Assembly: GCA_035509315.1 (NCBI GenBank)
Contig: DATJLS010000032.1
Location: 40,338 to 104,337 of the forward strand
Direction of reading: 5' to 3'
From: JAKAWQ01 sp035509315
Lineage (GTDB): Bacteria; Pseudomonadota; Alphaproteobacteria; Acetobacterales; Acetobacteraceae
Length of the DNA stretch: 64,000 bases
Shown one piece after another: positions 43,915-53,217 of the stretch. The notes below the pieces were generated by a model. It was not told the origin of the DNA and did no database searches. It was given only the letters and a program-made list of their open reading frames with translations. Position 1 is the stretch's first letter; each line of letters starts with the position of its first letter. A program made the translations under genes and the position numbers.

Positions 43915-44336
43915 TTCCTCCCACGTTCCATGGCCCCGAAAATCTCGTCACAAATCGTCAAAGGACAAGGGTGCGCGTGACATGTCAGGAAAAACGGGCA
44001 CGCCCTTGGACCCGCGACAAATGTCTGACAATTTCTTCTTCGAATAGAGGTCTCCACACGATCCCGATCGCCATTTGCCTGATGAAATCCCGTAAGAAAG
44101 CTTTCCTCGGCAGCACGCGGTGGCCGGGCCCATCATCGCGGAATCGGCGATTTAAAGCGATTTCGAAACAATCATGCTGCTGCCAGGAGCTGGTCGCAGC
44201 GAGCCTGAAGCGTGATGATAAAAATTCTTGCTGCAACCATCTCGGGAAGGGTTTACGGCCAGGCGATATTTGTAGGACAATAAGGTGATCAAAAGAACCA
44301 ACGGCCGGCAGTGGGGGAGGACCGGAAAGAATCGCC
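43915..44336. promoter_or_regulatory. 422-bp divergent regulatory region
   Basis: No coding sequence I would support. It separates the alcohol dehydrogenase (minus) from the FadR-type regulator (plus) and is less GC-rich than its neighbours. It contains the 10-bp palindrome TGACATGTCA (43978-43987), a looser repeat AAATGTCTGACAATTT about 40 bp on, and TTGTAGGACAA at 44270-44280. Promoters for both directions should be here. Confidence 0.5.
44270..44280. promoter_or_regulatory. Candidate FadR-type (GntR) operator
   Basis: TTGTAGGACAA is a perfect palindrome around a 3-nt centre and fits the FadR-subfamily consensus TNGTNNNACNA. It lies 57 bp upstream of the start of a FadR-subfamily regulator, which suggests autoregulation of the regulator-transporter operon. 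Confidence 0.55.
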
Positions 44337-45260
44337 ATGGACTCGCCTTCACCCGGAATGAGGGCGCCCAACATAGGGGCGCTTGACAGGAAGGCTGCCG
44401 AAAGGGGCACGCGCGGCAAGCTGCCGGAGCGCATCGCGCGAAGTCTCGGTGAGCGCATTGCCGGGGGCGATCCCGTGCCGGGAAAGATCCTGCCGACCGA
44501 AGCGGAACTCTGTGCGCGCCTTGCCGTTTCTCGTTCCGCTCTCAGGGAGGGATTCCGTCTGCTTGCCGGCAAAGGCCTGATCGCCAGCAGGCGGAAGGTG
44601 GGCACGATGGTTCGCCCGCGGACCGAGTGGAACATGTTCGATTCGGACGTGCTCGCCTGGCATCTTGCCGCCGCGCCGACGGATGGTTTCGTGACCGATC
44701 TTTTCGAGGTGCGGCGGATCATCGAGCCCTGGGCCGCTTCGCTCGCAGCGCGGCGCGCGGACGTCCCGAGCATTGCGCGCATCCACGCCGCCTATGAGGA
44801 CATGGTGCGCTTTCAGGGAAAGGCCGACGATCTGCTGGACGCCGACCTTCGCTTTCATGAAACGATCCTCGAGGCGACGGGCAATGCCTTCCTGGTCTCT
44901 TTCGGGGCCTTGATCGAATCCGCGCTGCGCGCGTCCTTCCAGCTGAGCTGGAGCGGTTCTGCGCACACGCCCGAATATTCGCTCCGCCGCCACCTTCATG
45001 TGGCCGAGGCGATCCGGGGGCGGAAGCCGCAGGAGGCCTTCGCGCTCATGTCCGAGCTGCTCCGCTCGGCCATCGAGGACGTGCATGAGGCGTTGCTGCG
45101 CCGCCGCCTCGGCCTCGCGAATGGAGATCACATCCCCTTTGCCGACCCGCCGGCCGGATGTGCGCCGCCCCCCTTGCGGCGAAGAGCGAAATCGTCGGAA
45201 CCGGCCAGCCAACGAACGGAAGCTGTTGGCCGAAATTTGGAGGAGGAGAAACAAAAATGA
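44337..45260 (+). CDS. GntR-family regulator, FadR subfamily (FCD domain)
   Basis: 307 residues. The winged helix spans about 29-92 (LPTEAELCARLAVSRSALRE and LIASRRKVGTMV), followed by an FCD effector domain with metal-ligand pattern residues in DADLRFHETILEA and LRRHLHVAEAI. FCD regulators sense small carboxylates or sugar acids. The gene opens an ABC transporter operon, and its TGA overlaps the ATG of the first binding protein, so regulator and transporter are coupled. The last 45 residues are a charged low-complexity tail. The start is preceded by GGAAAGA. Confidence 0.88.
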   Translation: MDSPSPGMRAPNIGALDRKAAERGTRGKLPERIARSLGERIAGGDPVPGKILPTEAELCARLAVSRSALREGFRLLAGKGLIASRRKVGTMVRPRTEWNMFDSDVLAWHLAAAPTDGFVTDLFEVRRIIEPWAASLAARRADVPSIARIHAAYEDMVRFQGKADDLLDADLRFHETILEATGNAFLVSFGALIESALRASFQLSWSGSAHTPEYSLRRHLHVAEAIRGRKPQEAFALMSELLRSAIEDVHEALLRRRLGLANGDHIPFADPPAGCAPPPLRRRAKSSEPASQRTEAVGRNLEEEKQK

Positions 45261-46348
45261 GTGAGAAAGTGAATGATCCATGGGTCCGCCGTGTGGCGGC
45301 GCGGCTGCCTCGGCGCGCGATGGTGCACAGCGTCACCGCAGCATCCGCTGCGGCGGCGCTCGGGGCGATGGTGGGGCGGGCCCGCGCCGCGGACGCAGGG
45401 CCGTTCCCCGCTCACCCGAAATGGCGGTTCGTCTTTGTCAATCACGTCACCACCAACCCGTTCTTCGTCCCGACGCAATACGGCATCCAGGATGCGTGCG
45501 CTCTGCTCGGCTGCACCTATCAGTGGACGGGCTCGGAGGTGAGCGATGTCGCGCAGATGGTCAATGCGATGAACGCGGCGATCGCGGCCAAGGCGGATGG
45601 CATCGCGGTCGCGATCGTCGATCCCAAGGGGTTCGATGCGCCCGTGGCGCGTGCGCTCGATGCCGGCATTCCGGTCTTCAGCTACAATGCCGATGCTCCA
45701 CCTGGCAGCCCGAACCAGAGGCTTGCCTATATCGGACAGGATCTCTACCTCTCGGGCTATCAGATGGGGGAGAAGATCGTCCAGCTCGTGGGCTCGGGCG
45801 AAGTGGCGCTTTTCATCGCGACGCCCGGCCAGCTCAATATCCAGCCGCGCATCGATGGTGCTGCGGCTGCGATCAAGAAGGCCGGCAGCAGCATCACCTA
45901 TACTGAAATCGCCACCGGGCCCACGGTGAACGAAGAGTTTTCGAAAATCAGCGCTTATTATCTCGGCCATCAGAACGTCAAAGGGATGTTCGCGGTCGAC
46001 GCCGGATCGACGGAGGGTGTGGGCCAGGTAGTGCGGCAGCACGATCTCTCGAAAAAGGGTGTACGCGCCGGAGGTTTCGATCTCCTTCCCGAATCGCTCA
46101 AGGCGGTGCACGACGGAAATCTCGATTTCGTCATCGACCAGCAGCCCTATCTTCAGGGGTTCTACGCGGTGATGGAAATGTTCGCGTTCAAGGTCTCGGG
46201 TGGGCTGATCGGACCGGCTGACATCAACACCGGCCTCAAATTCGTGACCAAGGAGGGTGTGACCCCTTATCTCACCACCAAGACTCGCTATGAAGGAAGC
46301 TCCTCCGAAGCCCAGATCGTGCCGCGATCCGGACCGATTGCAGGCTAA
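45257..46348 (+). CDS. Ribose-type periplasmic sugar-binding protein 1
   Basis: 363 residues with a twin-arginine-like leader (LPRRAMVHSVTAASAAAALG, then a likely AxA cleavage near ARAADA). The mature part is a type-1 periplasmic fold of the RbsB class: FVFVNHVTTNPFFVPTQYG, DGIAVAIVDP, and VIDQQPYLQGFYAV near the end. A strong GGAGGAGG site lies inside the end of the regulator gene, ahead of ATG 45257. It is one of two binding proteins for the same permease-ATPase pair. The ligand is unknown. Confidence 0.88.
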   Translation: MSEKVNDPWVRRVAARLPRRAMVHSVTAASAAAALGAMVGRARAADAGPFPAHPKWRFVFVNHVTTNPFFVPTQYGIQDACALLGCTYQWTGSEVSDVAQMVNAMNAAIAAKADGIAVAIVDPKGFDAPVARALDAGIPVFSYNADAPPGSPNQRLAYIGQDLYLSGYQMGEKIVQLVGSGEVALFIATPGQLNIQPRIDGAAAAIKKAGSSITYTEIATGPTVNEEFSKISAYYLGHQNVKGMFAVDAGSTEGVGQVVRQHDLSKKGVRAGGFDLLPESLKAVHDGNLDFVIDQQPYLQGFYAVMEMFAFKVSGGLIGPADINTGLKFVTKEGVTPYLTTKTRYEGSSSEAQIVPRSGPIAG

Positions 46349-46445
46349 TCTGCGCCAAACCGCGCGCCCTCTCGGCGCAAAGGTGGAATGAGGGGTCCAG
46401 CCTGTTTCGAGGCACCGCATAAAAAAAGAGGGGAGGAATCGATCG

Positions 46446-47246
46446 ATGGCGAACGGCCGGACCCCGCCGCCGCGCACCTACACCAATATCGTCAGGGCCG
46501 AAAATCTCTGCGTTTCCTTCGGCAAGGTACAGGCCCTCAGCGATATCGACCTCGCGATCGGGCGCAACGAGATCGTCGGTCTGATTGGTGACAATGGCGC
46601 CGGCAAGTCCACGCTGATCAAGGCACTGACCGGCGTCATCCGGCCGAGCTCCGGGCGGCTCTTTATTCGAGACGAGCCAGTCAATCTCGGCCGCTATTCC
46701 GTGCGCAAGGCGCATGCGCTGCGTTTCGAGACCGTGTATCAGGAAAAGTCGCTGGGTGAGAAACAGCCGCTCTGGCGCAATTTTTTCGCCGGCCGGCAGA
46801 TCGTCAATCGTTTTGGCTTCATCAATGTCCGCGAGCAGCGGCGGATCGCGAACGAGATTCTCCAGAGCCATCTCGGTTTCCGCGGGATCGGGATCGATGC
46901 GAATTCCATGGTCGCCAACCTTTCGGGTGGCGAACGGCAGGGCATTGCGATCGGAAGAGCGATGCATTTCGATGCCGATCTCATCATTCTCGATGAGCCG
47001 ACCACGGCGCTGGCCATCAAGGAGGTGCGGAAGGTTCTCGATTTCGTCCGCTGGATCAAGGAATCCGGCCGCGCCGCGATCTATATCGAGCACAACCTCG
47101 CCCACGTCCATGCACTCGCCGATCGTCTCGTGGTGCTCGATCGGGGGCGAATCGTGGCCAATATCCGGCCCGCGGATATGGATCTGGACGCGCTCACCCA
47201 TTTCCTGATCGCGCTGCACGAGCCCAGGGCGGGGGTCGCGGCATGA
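46446..47246 (+). CDS. Sugar ABC transporter ATPase (single-domain, RbsA-related)
   Basis: 266 residues with one ATPase domain: Walker A GDNGAGKST, signature LSGGERQ, Walker B LIILDEPTTAL and H-loop IEHNLAHVH. RbsA and XylG have two fused domains, so this short form must act as a homodimer, as in FrcA-type systems. A GGGGAGGA ribosome site precedes ATG 46446. Its 3' end overlaps the permease gene by 4 bp. Confidence 0.9.
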   Translation: MANGRTPPPRTYTNIVRAENLCVSFGKVQALSDIDLAIGRNEIVGLIGDNGAGKSTLIKALTGVIRPSSGRLFIRDEPVNLGRYSVRKAHALRFETVYQEKSLGEKQPLWRNFFAGRQIVNRFGFINVREQRRIANEILQSHLGFRGIGIDANSMVANLSGGERQGIAIGRAMHFDADLIILDEPTTALAIKEVRKVLDFVRWIKESGRAAIYIEHNLAHVHALADRLVVLDRGRIVANIRPADMDLDALTHFLIALHEPRAGVAA

Positions 47247-48283
47247 GCGGGGCGCGCGCGAAAGAAGCACCCTCCGCCTCCGCGCGCCCGCTCTCTTTGC
47301 TCCTCACCCGGCGCCGGTTCGAGGGATTGCCGATCATCGTCGTCTTCTTCGTCCTGATCGGCATCTTCACCGTCTGCGCCCCGCGTGTCTTCCTGCGCTG
47401 GCCGATCTATGATTCCTTCCTCGTCACCATCCCGCCGCTTCTCATTCTTTCGCTCGGCCTCACGCTGGTGATCGCCGCCGGCGAGATCGACCTCTCCTTT
47501 CCCGCGGTCATTCAATTCTCCGGCTTCCTCTTTGCTTTCTGCTCGCTTCAGCTCGGCCAGCCCTGGCTCGGCCTCGCCGCCGCACTCGGCGGTGGCGCGC
47601 TCGTAGGGTTTGTCAACGGTGTCCTCGTCGCCGTCGTTGGCGTGCCCTCGATCATCATCACAATCGGCACGTCCTTCTTCTGGTCCGGTGTCGCGACCGT
47701 GCTTTGCGGCGGCCTCTCCTATGCCCTGACCGATCTCCAGGCCACGCCGATCGCCGACATCTTCGCCGGCACTCTCTTCGGCATTCCCGCCGAGGCTTTC
47801 TGGGCGCTCGGAGCCGCGGTGGTTGGCTGGTTCATCCTCAATCGCCATCGTTTCGGCGAACATCTGCTCTTCATTGGCGATTCGCAGACGGTCGCTCAGG
47901 TGCTCGGGATCAATGTCGTGCATGAGCGCATCAAGCTCTTCACCATGATGGGGGCTGTCGCGGGCTTCGCGAGCTTTCTGCTCACGATCCAGAACCTCAA
48001 CTACTTCGCGACCCAGGGGCAAGGCACGCTGCTTTCGGCGCTCGCCGGCGTCTTCATCGGCGGCTCCTCGGTCTTCGGCGGCTCGGCGACCATAGTCGGC
48101 AGCGTTTTCGGCGCGCTCATCATCGGCATGCTCGATGCCGGAATCGTTGCGACGGGCGTTGCCGGCTTCTGGGTCGAGGTCATTGTCGGCCTCGTCTTCA
48201 TCGTCGCCGTCGTCCTGCATATCGGCATCGAGAATCCGGCGCGCCTGAAACAATTGCGCCGGCGCCTCGCATTTCGGGAATAA
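47243..48283 (+). CDS. Ribose-type ABC transporter permease
   Basis: 346 residues, BPD_transp_2 family, with eight to ten hydrophobic segments. Family stretches include IPPLLILSLGLTLVIAAGEI, GALVGFVNGVLVAVVGVPS and LLSALAGVFIGGSSVFGGSA. It would form the homodimeric channel served by the ATPase upstream. The ATGA overlap with the ATPase gene implies coupled translation. Confidence 0.9.
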   Translation: MSGARAKEAPSASARPLSLLLTRRRFEGLPIIVVFFVLIGIFTVCAPRVFLRWPIYDSFLVTIPPLLILSLGLTLVIAAGEIDLSFPAVIQFSGFLFAFCSLQLGQPWLGLAAALGGGALVGFVNGVLVAVVGVPSIIITIGTSFFWSGVATVLCGGLSYALTDLQATPIADIFAGTLFGIPAEAFWALGAAVVGWFILNRHRFGEHLLFIGDSQTVAQVLGINVVHERIKLFTMMGAVAGFASFLLTIQNLNYFATQGQGTLLSALAGVFIGGSSVFGGSATIVGSVFGALIIGMLDAGIVATGVAGFWVEVIVGLVFIVAVVLHIGIENPARLKQLRRRLAFRE

Positions 48284-48336
48284 CGCCCGATCCGGCCCCG
48301 CAGATCGCGGGCAATGTGTTCGAAGGAGGAAAGACC

Positions 48337-49341
48337 ATGAAAATATCGCCGAAGACGCTGGCTTCCACGCTCCTCTCCGCCGCCGTGCTCACCCTTCCCG
48401 CAATCCCCGCCATGGCCCAGACCGCGCCCAAGCTCGGTGCCGGCCTTACCATGTATTTCCAGATGGGCGGCAATCCCGGCGACGGCGCGACGCTTCCGCG
48501 CGAGATCGGCGCCAAGGCCGCCGCGGACATGTTCGGGGTCAAGCTCATCGAGCAGTTCTCGAGCTGGCAGCCCGAGACGATGATCAGTGAGTTCCGCCAA
48601 GCCATGGCCGCGAGCCCAGACTGCATCGAGATCATGGGCCATCCCGGCGATGCCGCCTTCTTGCCGCTCGTCACCCAGGCGGAGAATGCCGGAATCATGG
48701 TCACCGCCGGCAATGTGCCGCTGGAGCAGATCGAGGCGAAATACCGCCAGAACGGTTTCGGCTATGCCGGCACCTTCCTCTTCCCCGGAGGCGAGGAGAC
48801 CGCCGCTGCCATGGTCTCCGAGGGCCACCTAAAGCCGGGTGACGAGGCGCTCGAATACGGGCTCTTTTCCGAAGGCGCGCGGGGCCAATCAGATCGCGGG
48901 CTCGCCGCCGGACTCGAAAAGGCCGGCCTCAAGGTGAGCGAACTCACGATCTCGCCCGAGGTGGACGCCAATTCCTCGCTCGCCGTGCCCATTCTCGTCG
49001 CCTATATCGAACGTCATCCGAACCTCAAGGCAATCGGCACCCAGCACGGGCTCGTCACCTCCTTCATTCCACAGGCGCTGAAGGAAGCCGGCAAGAAGCC
49101 GGGCGAGATCATCGTCGGCGGGATCGATCTCGCCCCCGCAACGGTCGCCGGGCTCGAGAGCGACTACATCACCGTCGTCCTGAACCAGCAACTCTATCTG
49201 CAGGGCTTTCTGCCGGTGGTGCAATGTGTGATGAGCAAGCGCTATTACATACCCGGGCTCGACACCAACACCGCTTCCGGAACGGTGAATGGCACACTGA
49301 TCAAGAAGCTCGTGCCGCTGATCAAGTCGGGAGTCGAATAG
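48337..49341 (+). CDS. Ribose-type periplasmic sugar-binding protein 2
   Basis: 334 residues with a Sec signal peptide (MKISPKTLASTLLSAAVLTL, likely cleavage after AMAQ). The mature sequence is a type-1 periplasmic fold with SWQPETMISEFRQAM and VVLNQQLYLQGFLPVV, the latter parallel to a segment of binding protein 1. The two are clearly diverged paralogues. A strong AAGGAGGA site precedes ATG 48337. A second receptor with a different export signal in one operon suggests two ligands, or a transporter plus sensor pair. Confidence 0.85.
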   Translation: MKISPKTLASTLLSAAVLTLPAIPAMAQTAPKLGAGLTMYFQMGGNPGDGATLPREIGAKAAADMFGVKLIEQFSSWQPETMISEFRQAMAASPDCIEIMGHPGDAAFLPLVTQAENAGIMVTAGNVPLEQIEAKYRQNGFGYAGTFLFPGGEETAAAMVSEGHLKPGDEALEYGLFSEGARGQSDRGLAAGLEKAGLKVSELTISPEVDANSSLAVPILVAYIERHPNLKAIGTQHGLVTSFIPQALKEAGKKPGEIIVGGIDLAPATVAGLESDYITVVLNQQLYLQGFLPVVQCVMSKRYYIPGLDTNTASGTVNGTLIKKLVPLIKSGVE

Positions 49342-49374
49342 CCTCTCCCATGTCGGGGATGCCGGACCGCTCCT

Positions 49375-49836
49375 TCATCCGTTCTTGCGTTCCCATCCGC
49401 CCGGCCCCTGCTGCCAGTAGGTGAGCGTATGGCCGGCGGCCTTGGCCGCCGCCCAGCGCGCCCGCGCCGCCGCGACCGCGACTTCGTCCGCGCCGTCGAA
49501 AAGGTCGAAGACACGGGTGAATCGTTTTGGATCCGGACAGACAGCGCCGTCGATCAGAAAGAGAAAGCGCGCCCCGTTCGGCGGTTCGGCCGCGTCGGTC
49601 GGGCTGGCGCTGAGCCAAACCGGCTGGAGATCGGCCTCGCCCATGCGCGCCGTGCCATGAGGGAGCCAGACCGGATCGGAGCAGAGCCAGAGCGTGGCGT
49701 CGAGCGCCTCGACCCGTTCCTCACTGCCGCAAAGAACGAGCGCGCGCGCGCCGGCCGCTAGGGTGCGGCCAAGGAGTTTCGGCAGGGCCTGGTCCGGCCC
49801 TGTGCGGCTGAGGTGATAGAATCCGATCTCGCTCAT
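49375..49836 (-). CDS. holC: DNA polymerase III chi subunit
   Basis: 153 residues from ATG 49836, beginning MSEIGFYHLSRTGPDQALPK, the HolC pattern, and ending TLTYWQQGPGGWERKNG. It is part of the clamp-loader complex, linking it to SSB. The frame is open 16 codons further upstream, but the family N-terminus fixes the start. It lies 48 bp after bioY on the same strand. Confidence 0.9.
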   Translation of the reverse strand: MSEIGFYHLSRTGPDQALPKLLGRTLAAGARALVLCGSEERVEALDATLWLCSDPVWLPHGTARMGEADLQPVWLSASPTDAAEPPNGARFLFLIDGAVCPDPKRFTRVFDLFDGADEVAVAAARARWAAAKAAGHTLTYWQQGPGGWERKNG

Positions 49837-49884
49837 CGTCGGCGGCGATCCCGATTCGGCGAATCGGCGAGACTCGCGCCTCAA

Positions 49885-50469
49885 TCAGCCTCGCTGCAAG
49901 CCGAGCCGCCGGCCGGCCGTGACCAAGGCTGCCGCAAGCGCAGCCTTGGTAAGATCGGCAGGAACGAACGGCATCACACCGAGCCGAAGGCTCCGCCGCC
50001 AGCCGACGAGATGGGCGAGCCAGGCGGCGCCACAGAGATAGATCACGGCCACGCCCCCGAGCATGGCCGCGAAAAGAACCAGCGGCCGGGCGCGAAGCCC
50101 ACGATCGGCCGCGAACCCGACGAGAAGCGCCGCAGCCAGGAAGCCCGCGAAATAGCCGCCGGTCGGGCCGAGGAAATAGGCGGGACCGGTGGCGACGCCG
50201 GCGAAGACGGGAAGGCCCGCGACGCCCTCGGCGAGCCAGAGCAGGACGGCAGCGCCGGCGAGAGAGGCGCCGAACGTTCCGGCGAGCCCGAGCACGGCGA
50301 GCGTCTCGAGCGTCATCGGCACAGGCCAGAACGGCACCTCGATCTTGGCGGAAAGAGCGAGCACGGCACTGCCGAGAACGATTCCCGCAAAGCGCAGGAG
50401 GGAGCGCGGCAAGCCAAAAGAACGAAGGGCGGCGGGAGACGTTCCGTCAGGCGCTTTCATCTCGATCAC
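49885..50469 (-). CDS. bioY: Biotin transporter BioY
   Basis: 194 residues with six hydrophobic segments. BioY signatures are IEVPFWPVPMTLETLAVL and YFLGPTGGYFAGFLAAALLVG. BioY is the substrate-binding S-component of an energy-coupling-factor transporter and can work alone or with shared BioMN. Those genes are not here. The GTG at 50469 overlaps the upstream stop (GTGA). An ATG at 50460 is also possible. It sits in a fatty-acid/electron-transfer operon. Confidence 0.92.
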   Translation of the reverse strand: MIEMKAPDGTSPAALRSFGLPRSLLRFAGIVLGSAVLALSAKIEVPFWPVPMTLETLAVLGLAGTFGASLAGAAVLLWLAEGVAGLPVFAGVATGPAYFLGPTGGYFAGFLAAALLVGFAADRGLRARPLVLFAAMLGGVAVIYLCGAAWLAHLVGWRRSLRLGVMPFVPADLTKAALAAALVTAGRRLGLQRG

Positions 50470-51395
50470 CGTGTCGGCCGTGGCGGGGTCTGCGAATAAT
50501 CATAGAAGCCGCGGCCGGTCTTGCGGCCGAGCCAGCCTGCCTCGACATATTTCACGAGCAGCGGACAAGGGCGATATTTGCTGTCCGCCAGCCCCTCATG
50601 CAGCACCTGCATCACCGAGAGGCAGGTATCGAGCCCGACGAGATCGGCGAGCTCGAGCGGACCCATCGGGTGATTGGCGCCGAGCCGCATGGCCGTGTCG
50701 ATGGCAGCGACCGAGCCCACACCCTCATAGATCGCATAAACCGCCTCGTTGATCATCGGTACCAGGATGCGGTTGACGATGAAGGCCGGATAATCCTCGG
50801 CGACCGCCGTTGTCTTGCCGAGCCGCGTGGCCAGCGCCTGGATCGCCTGGAAGGTCGGCTCATCCGTAGCGATCCCGCGGATCAGCTCCACGAGCTTCAT
50901 CACCGGCACCGGATTCATGAAATGCATGCCGATGAATTTTTCCGGCCGATCGGTCGAGGCGGCGAGGCGCGTGATCGAAATCGAGGAGGTGTTGGAGGCG
51001 ATCAGGCAGCCGGGCTTAAGGTGCGGGAGCAAACTCTTGAAGATGGCGCGCTTGATCTCTTCCTTCTCGGTCGCGGCCTCGATGACGAGGTCGCAATCCC
51101 CGAAAGCCGCATAGTCGCTCGTGGTGCGGATGCGCGCCAGGGCCGCCTCTTTCTCCTCGGCGGTGATGAGCTTGCGCGCGACCTGGCGGTCCAGGTTGTG
51201 GGCGATCGTCGCCAGCGCCTTTTCGAGCGCAGCCGCATTGACATCGAGCATCGTCACCGAGAGGCCGGCAAGAGCCGTGACATGGGCGATCCCGTTGCCC
51301 ATCTGGCCGGCGCCGACCACGCCAACGGAAGCGATCCTGGGCATCTCGAGCCCGATATCCTTGCTGGCCGGGGCGGGCTCGCGTTCGATATTCAT
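50466..51395 (-). CDS. 3-hydroxybutyryl-CoA dehydrogenase
   Basis: 309 residues. The NAD loop is VGVVGAGQMGNGIAH (24-38), followed by IGMHFMNPVPVMKLVELIRG and, in the C-terminal domain, GPLELADLVGLDTCL. It interconverts acetoacetyl-CoA and (S)-3-hydroxybutyryl-CoA. Adjacent etfA/etfB would serve acyl-CoA dehydrogenases in the same catabolic flow. Its start overlaps the etfA stop (ATGA). An internal Met (residue 18) is an alternative start closer to the usual family N-terminus. Confidence 0.93.
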   Translation of the reverse strand: MNIEREPAPASKDIGLEMPRIASVGVVGAGQMGNGIAHVTALAGLSVTMLDVNAAALEKALATIAHNLDRQVARKLITAEEKEAALARIRTTSDYAAFGDCDLVIEAATEKEEIKRAIFKSLLPHLKPGCLIASNTSSISITRLAASTDRPEKFIGMHFMNPVPVMKLVELIRGIATDEPTFQAIQALATRLGKTTAVAEDYPAFIVNRILVPMINEAVYAIYEGVGSVAAIDTAMRLGANHPMGPLELADLVGLDTCLSVMQVLHEGLADSKYRPCPLLVKYVEAGWLGRKTGRGFYDYSQTPPRPTR

Positions 51396-52330
51396 GAGGT
51401 CTTCTCCAGCTCGCGGGCGAGTTCGGGCAAGGCGGTGAAGAGATCGGCGACCAGCCCGTAATCGGCGATCTGGAAGATCGGCGCTTCCTCGTCCTTGTTG
51501 ATGGCGACGATCACCTTGCTGTCCTTCATCCCGGCGAGGTGCTGAATGGCTCCGGAAATGCCGACCGCGATATAGAGATCCGGCGCCACCACCTTGCCCG
51601 TCTGGCCGACCTGGAGATCGTTCGGCACGAACCCGGCATCGACGGCCGCGCGCGAGGCACCGATGGCGGCCCCCAGCCGATCGGCGATCGGCTCGAGCAG
51701 CTTGAAATTGTCCCCGCTCTGCATCCCCCGTCCGCCCGAGATCACCACCCGGGCGGCGGTGAGCTCCGGCCGCTCGTTCTTCGAGAGCTCGGCCGAGACG
51801 AACCGCGACGAAGCGACGGAGACAGGCACGGAGACGGGTTCGATCGGCGCCGAGCCGCCCTCCGGCGGCACCGGATCGAAGCTTGCGGCACGCACCGTGA
51901 GCACTTTCTTCGCATCCCGCGACCGCACTGTGGCGAGCGCATTGCCGGCATAGATCGGGCGGACGAATGTGTCCGCATCGACGATGCCGGCGATGTCGCT
52001 GATCGGCTGCACGTCGAGCAGCGCCGCCGCGCGCGGCATCACGTTCTTGCCCGCGGCGGTGGCAGCCGCCAGGAGATGCGTATAGGAAGCTGCAAGCGCC
52101 ACCAGCAATGCTGCCAGCGGTTCGGCCAGCTCATGCGAAAGCGCAGGATCCTCGGCCGTCAAAACCTTGGCGAGCCCCGGCAGCTTCGCTGCCGCTTCCG
52201 CCGCCTTGCCCACGTTTTCGCCACTCACCAGCGCATGCACCTCGCCGAGCCTGCAAGCCGCGGCAATCGCGCTCCGCGAGGGCTGCTTGATCGCGCCATC
52301 CTGGTGCTCGATCAGAACGAGAACCGCCAT
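51392..52330 (-). CDS. etfA: Electron transfer flavoprotein alpha subunit
   Basis: 312 residues. The C-terminal FAD domain carries VISGGRGMQSGDNFKLL, AIGASRAAVDAGFVPNDLQ and GKVVAPDLYIAVGISGAIQH, the ETF alpha signature. ETF passes electrons from acyl-CoA dehydrogenases to the quinone pool. Its start shares one base with the etfB stop. Confidence 0.97.
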   Translation of the reverse strand: MAVLVLIEHQDGAIKQPSRSAIAAACRLGEVHALVSGENVGKAAEAAAKLPGLAKVLTAEDPALSHELAEPLAALLVALAASYTHLLAAATAAGKNVMPRAAALLDVQPISDIAGIVDADTFVRPIYAGNALATVRSRDAKKVLTVRAASFDPVPPEGGSAPIEPVSVPVSVASSRFVSAELSKNERPELTAARVVISGGRGMQSGDNFKLLEPIADRLGAAIGASRAAVDAGFVPNDLQVGQTGKVVAPDLYIAVGISGAIQHLAGMKDSKVIVAINKDEEAPIFQIADYGLVADLFTALPELARELEKTS

Positions 52331-53085
52331 CAGATCACCTTCGCCTCGGTCCTGAGCTTCTGCACCAGCTCCGCAACCGAGCCCACCTTCTTCCCCGCCT
52401 GGCGGCGCGGCGGCTCGGCCACCTGCACGAGGGTGAGGCGCGGCGAGGGATCGACGCCGAGATCGGCGGGCTTCATCGTCTCGATCGGCTTACGCCGCGC
52501 CTTCATGATGTTGGGCAGGCTCGCATAGCGCGGTTCGTTCAGGCGGAGATCCGTGGTGACGACCGCCGGCAACGTGAGTGCCACGGTCTCGAGCCCGCCA
52601 TCGACCTCGCGCGTCACCGTCGCGGTCTCCCCCTCGATCACCAGGCGCGAGGCAAAGGTACCCTGGGGCCAGCCGAGCAGGGCCGCGAGCATCTGGCCGG
52701 TGGCATTCATGTCATCGTCGATCGCCTGCTTGCCGAGCACGATCAGGCTGGGAGACTCACGCTCGGCGATCGCCTTGAGCAGCTTGGCCACCGAAAGCGG
52801 TTCCAGCGCGGCCTCGGTCTCGACCAGGACGGCGCGATCCGCGCCCATGGCGAGCGCGGTGCGCAGCGTCTCCGCCGCCGCGGCCGGGCCGAGCGAGACC
52901 GCCACGATCTCGGTGGCAACCCCCTTCTCCTTGAGCCGGATCGCCTCTTCGACCGCGATCTCGTCGAACGGGTTCATCGACATCTTGACGCCGGCGGTCT
53001 CGACCCCCGAGCCGTCCGACTTCACCCTCACCTTGACGTTGTAATCGACCACCCGCTTGACGGGGACGAGGACCTTCATCGTCAT
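52330..53085 (-). CDS. etfB: Electron transfer flavoprotein beta subunit
   Basis: 251 residues. It starts MTMKVLVPVKRVVDYNVKVR and contains MSMNPFDEIAVEEAIRLKE and TALAMGADRAVLVE, typical of ETF beta, which binds AMP and completes the flavoprotein. It is the first gene of etfB-etfA-hbd-bioY. Met3 is an equally good start. It is divergent from the iminopeptidase gene. Confidence 0.97.
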   Translation of the reverse strand: MTMKVLVPVKRVVDYNVKVRVKSDGSGVETAGVKMSMNPFDEIAVEEAIRLKEKGVATEIVAVSLGPAAAAETLRTALAMGADRAVLVETEAALEPLSVAKLLKAIAERESPSLIVLGKQAIDDDMNATGQMLAALLGWPQGTFASRLVIEGETATVTREVDGGLETVALTLPAVVTTDLRLNEPRYASLPNIMKARRKPIETMKPADLGVDPSPRLTLVQVAEPPRRQAGKKVGSVAELVQKLRTEAKVI

Positions 53086-53217
53086 GCCATGGCGTTTCCG
53101 GGAAATCGCTGCCGGTGCCCGACGGCAGAGTGTCAGCGCCTGTTCGCACCTGCAACAGAAGGGCGGCGGACCTTAGAGACCCTGCCCGCGCCCTGTCAAA
53201 CCCGCCTCTCCCGAATT

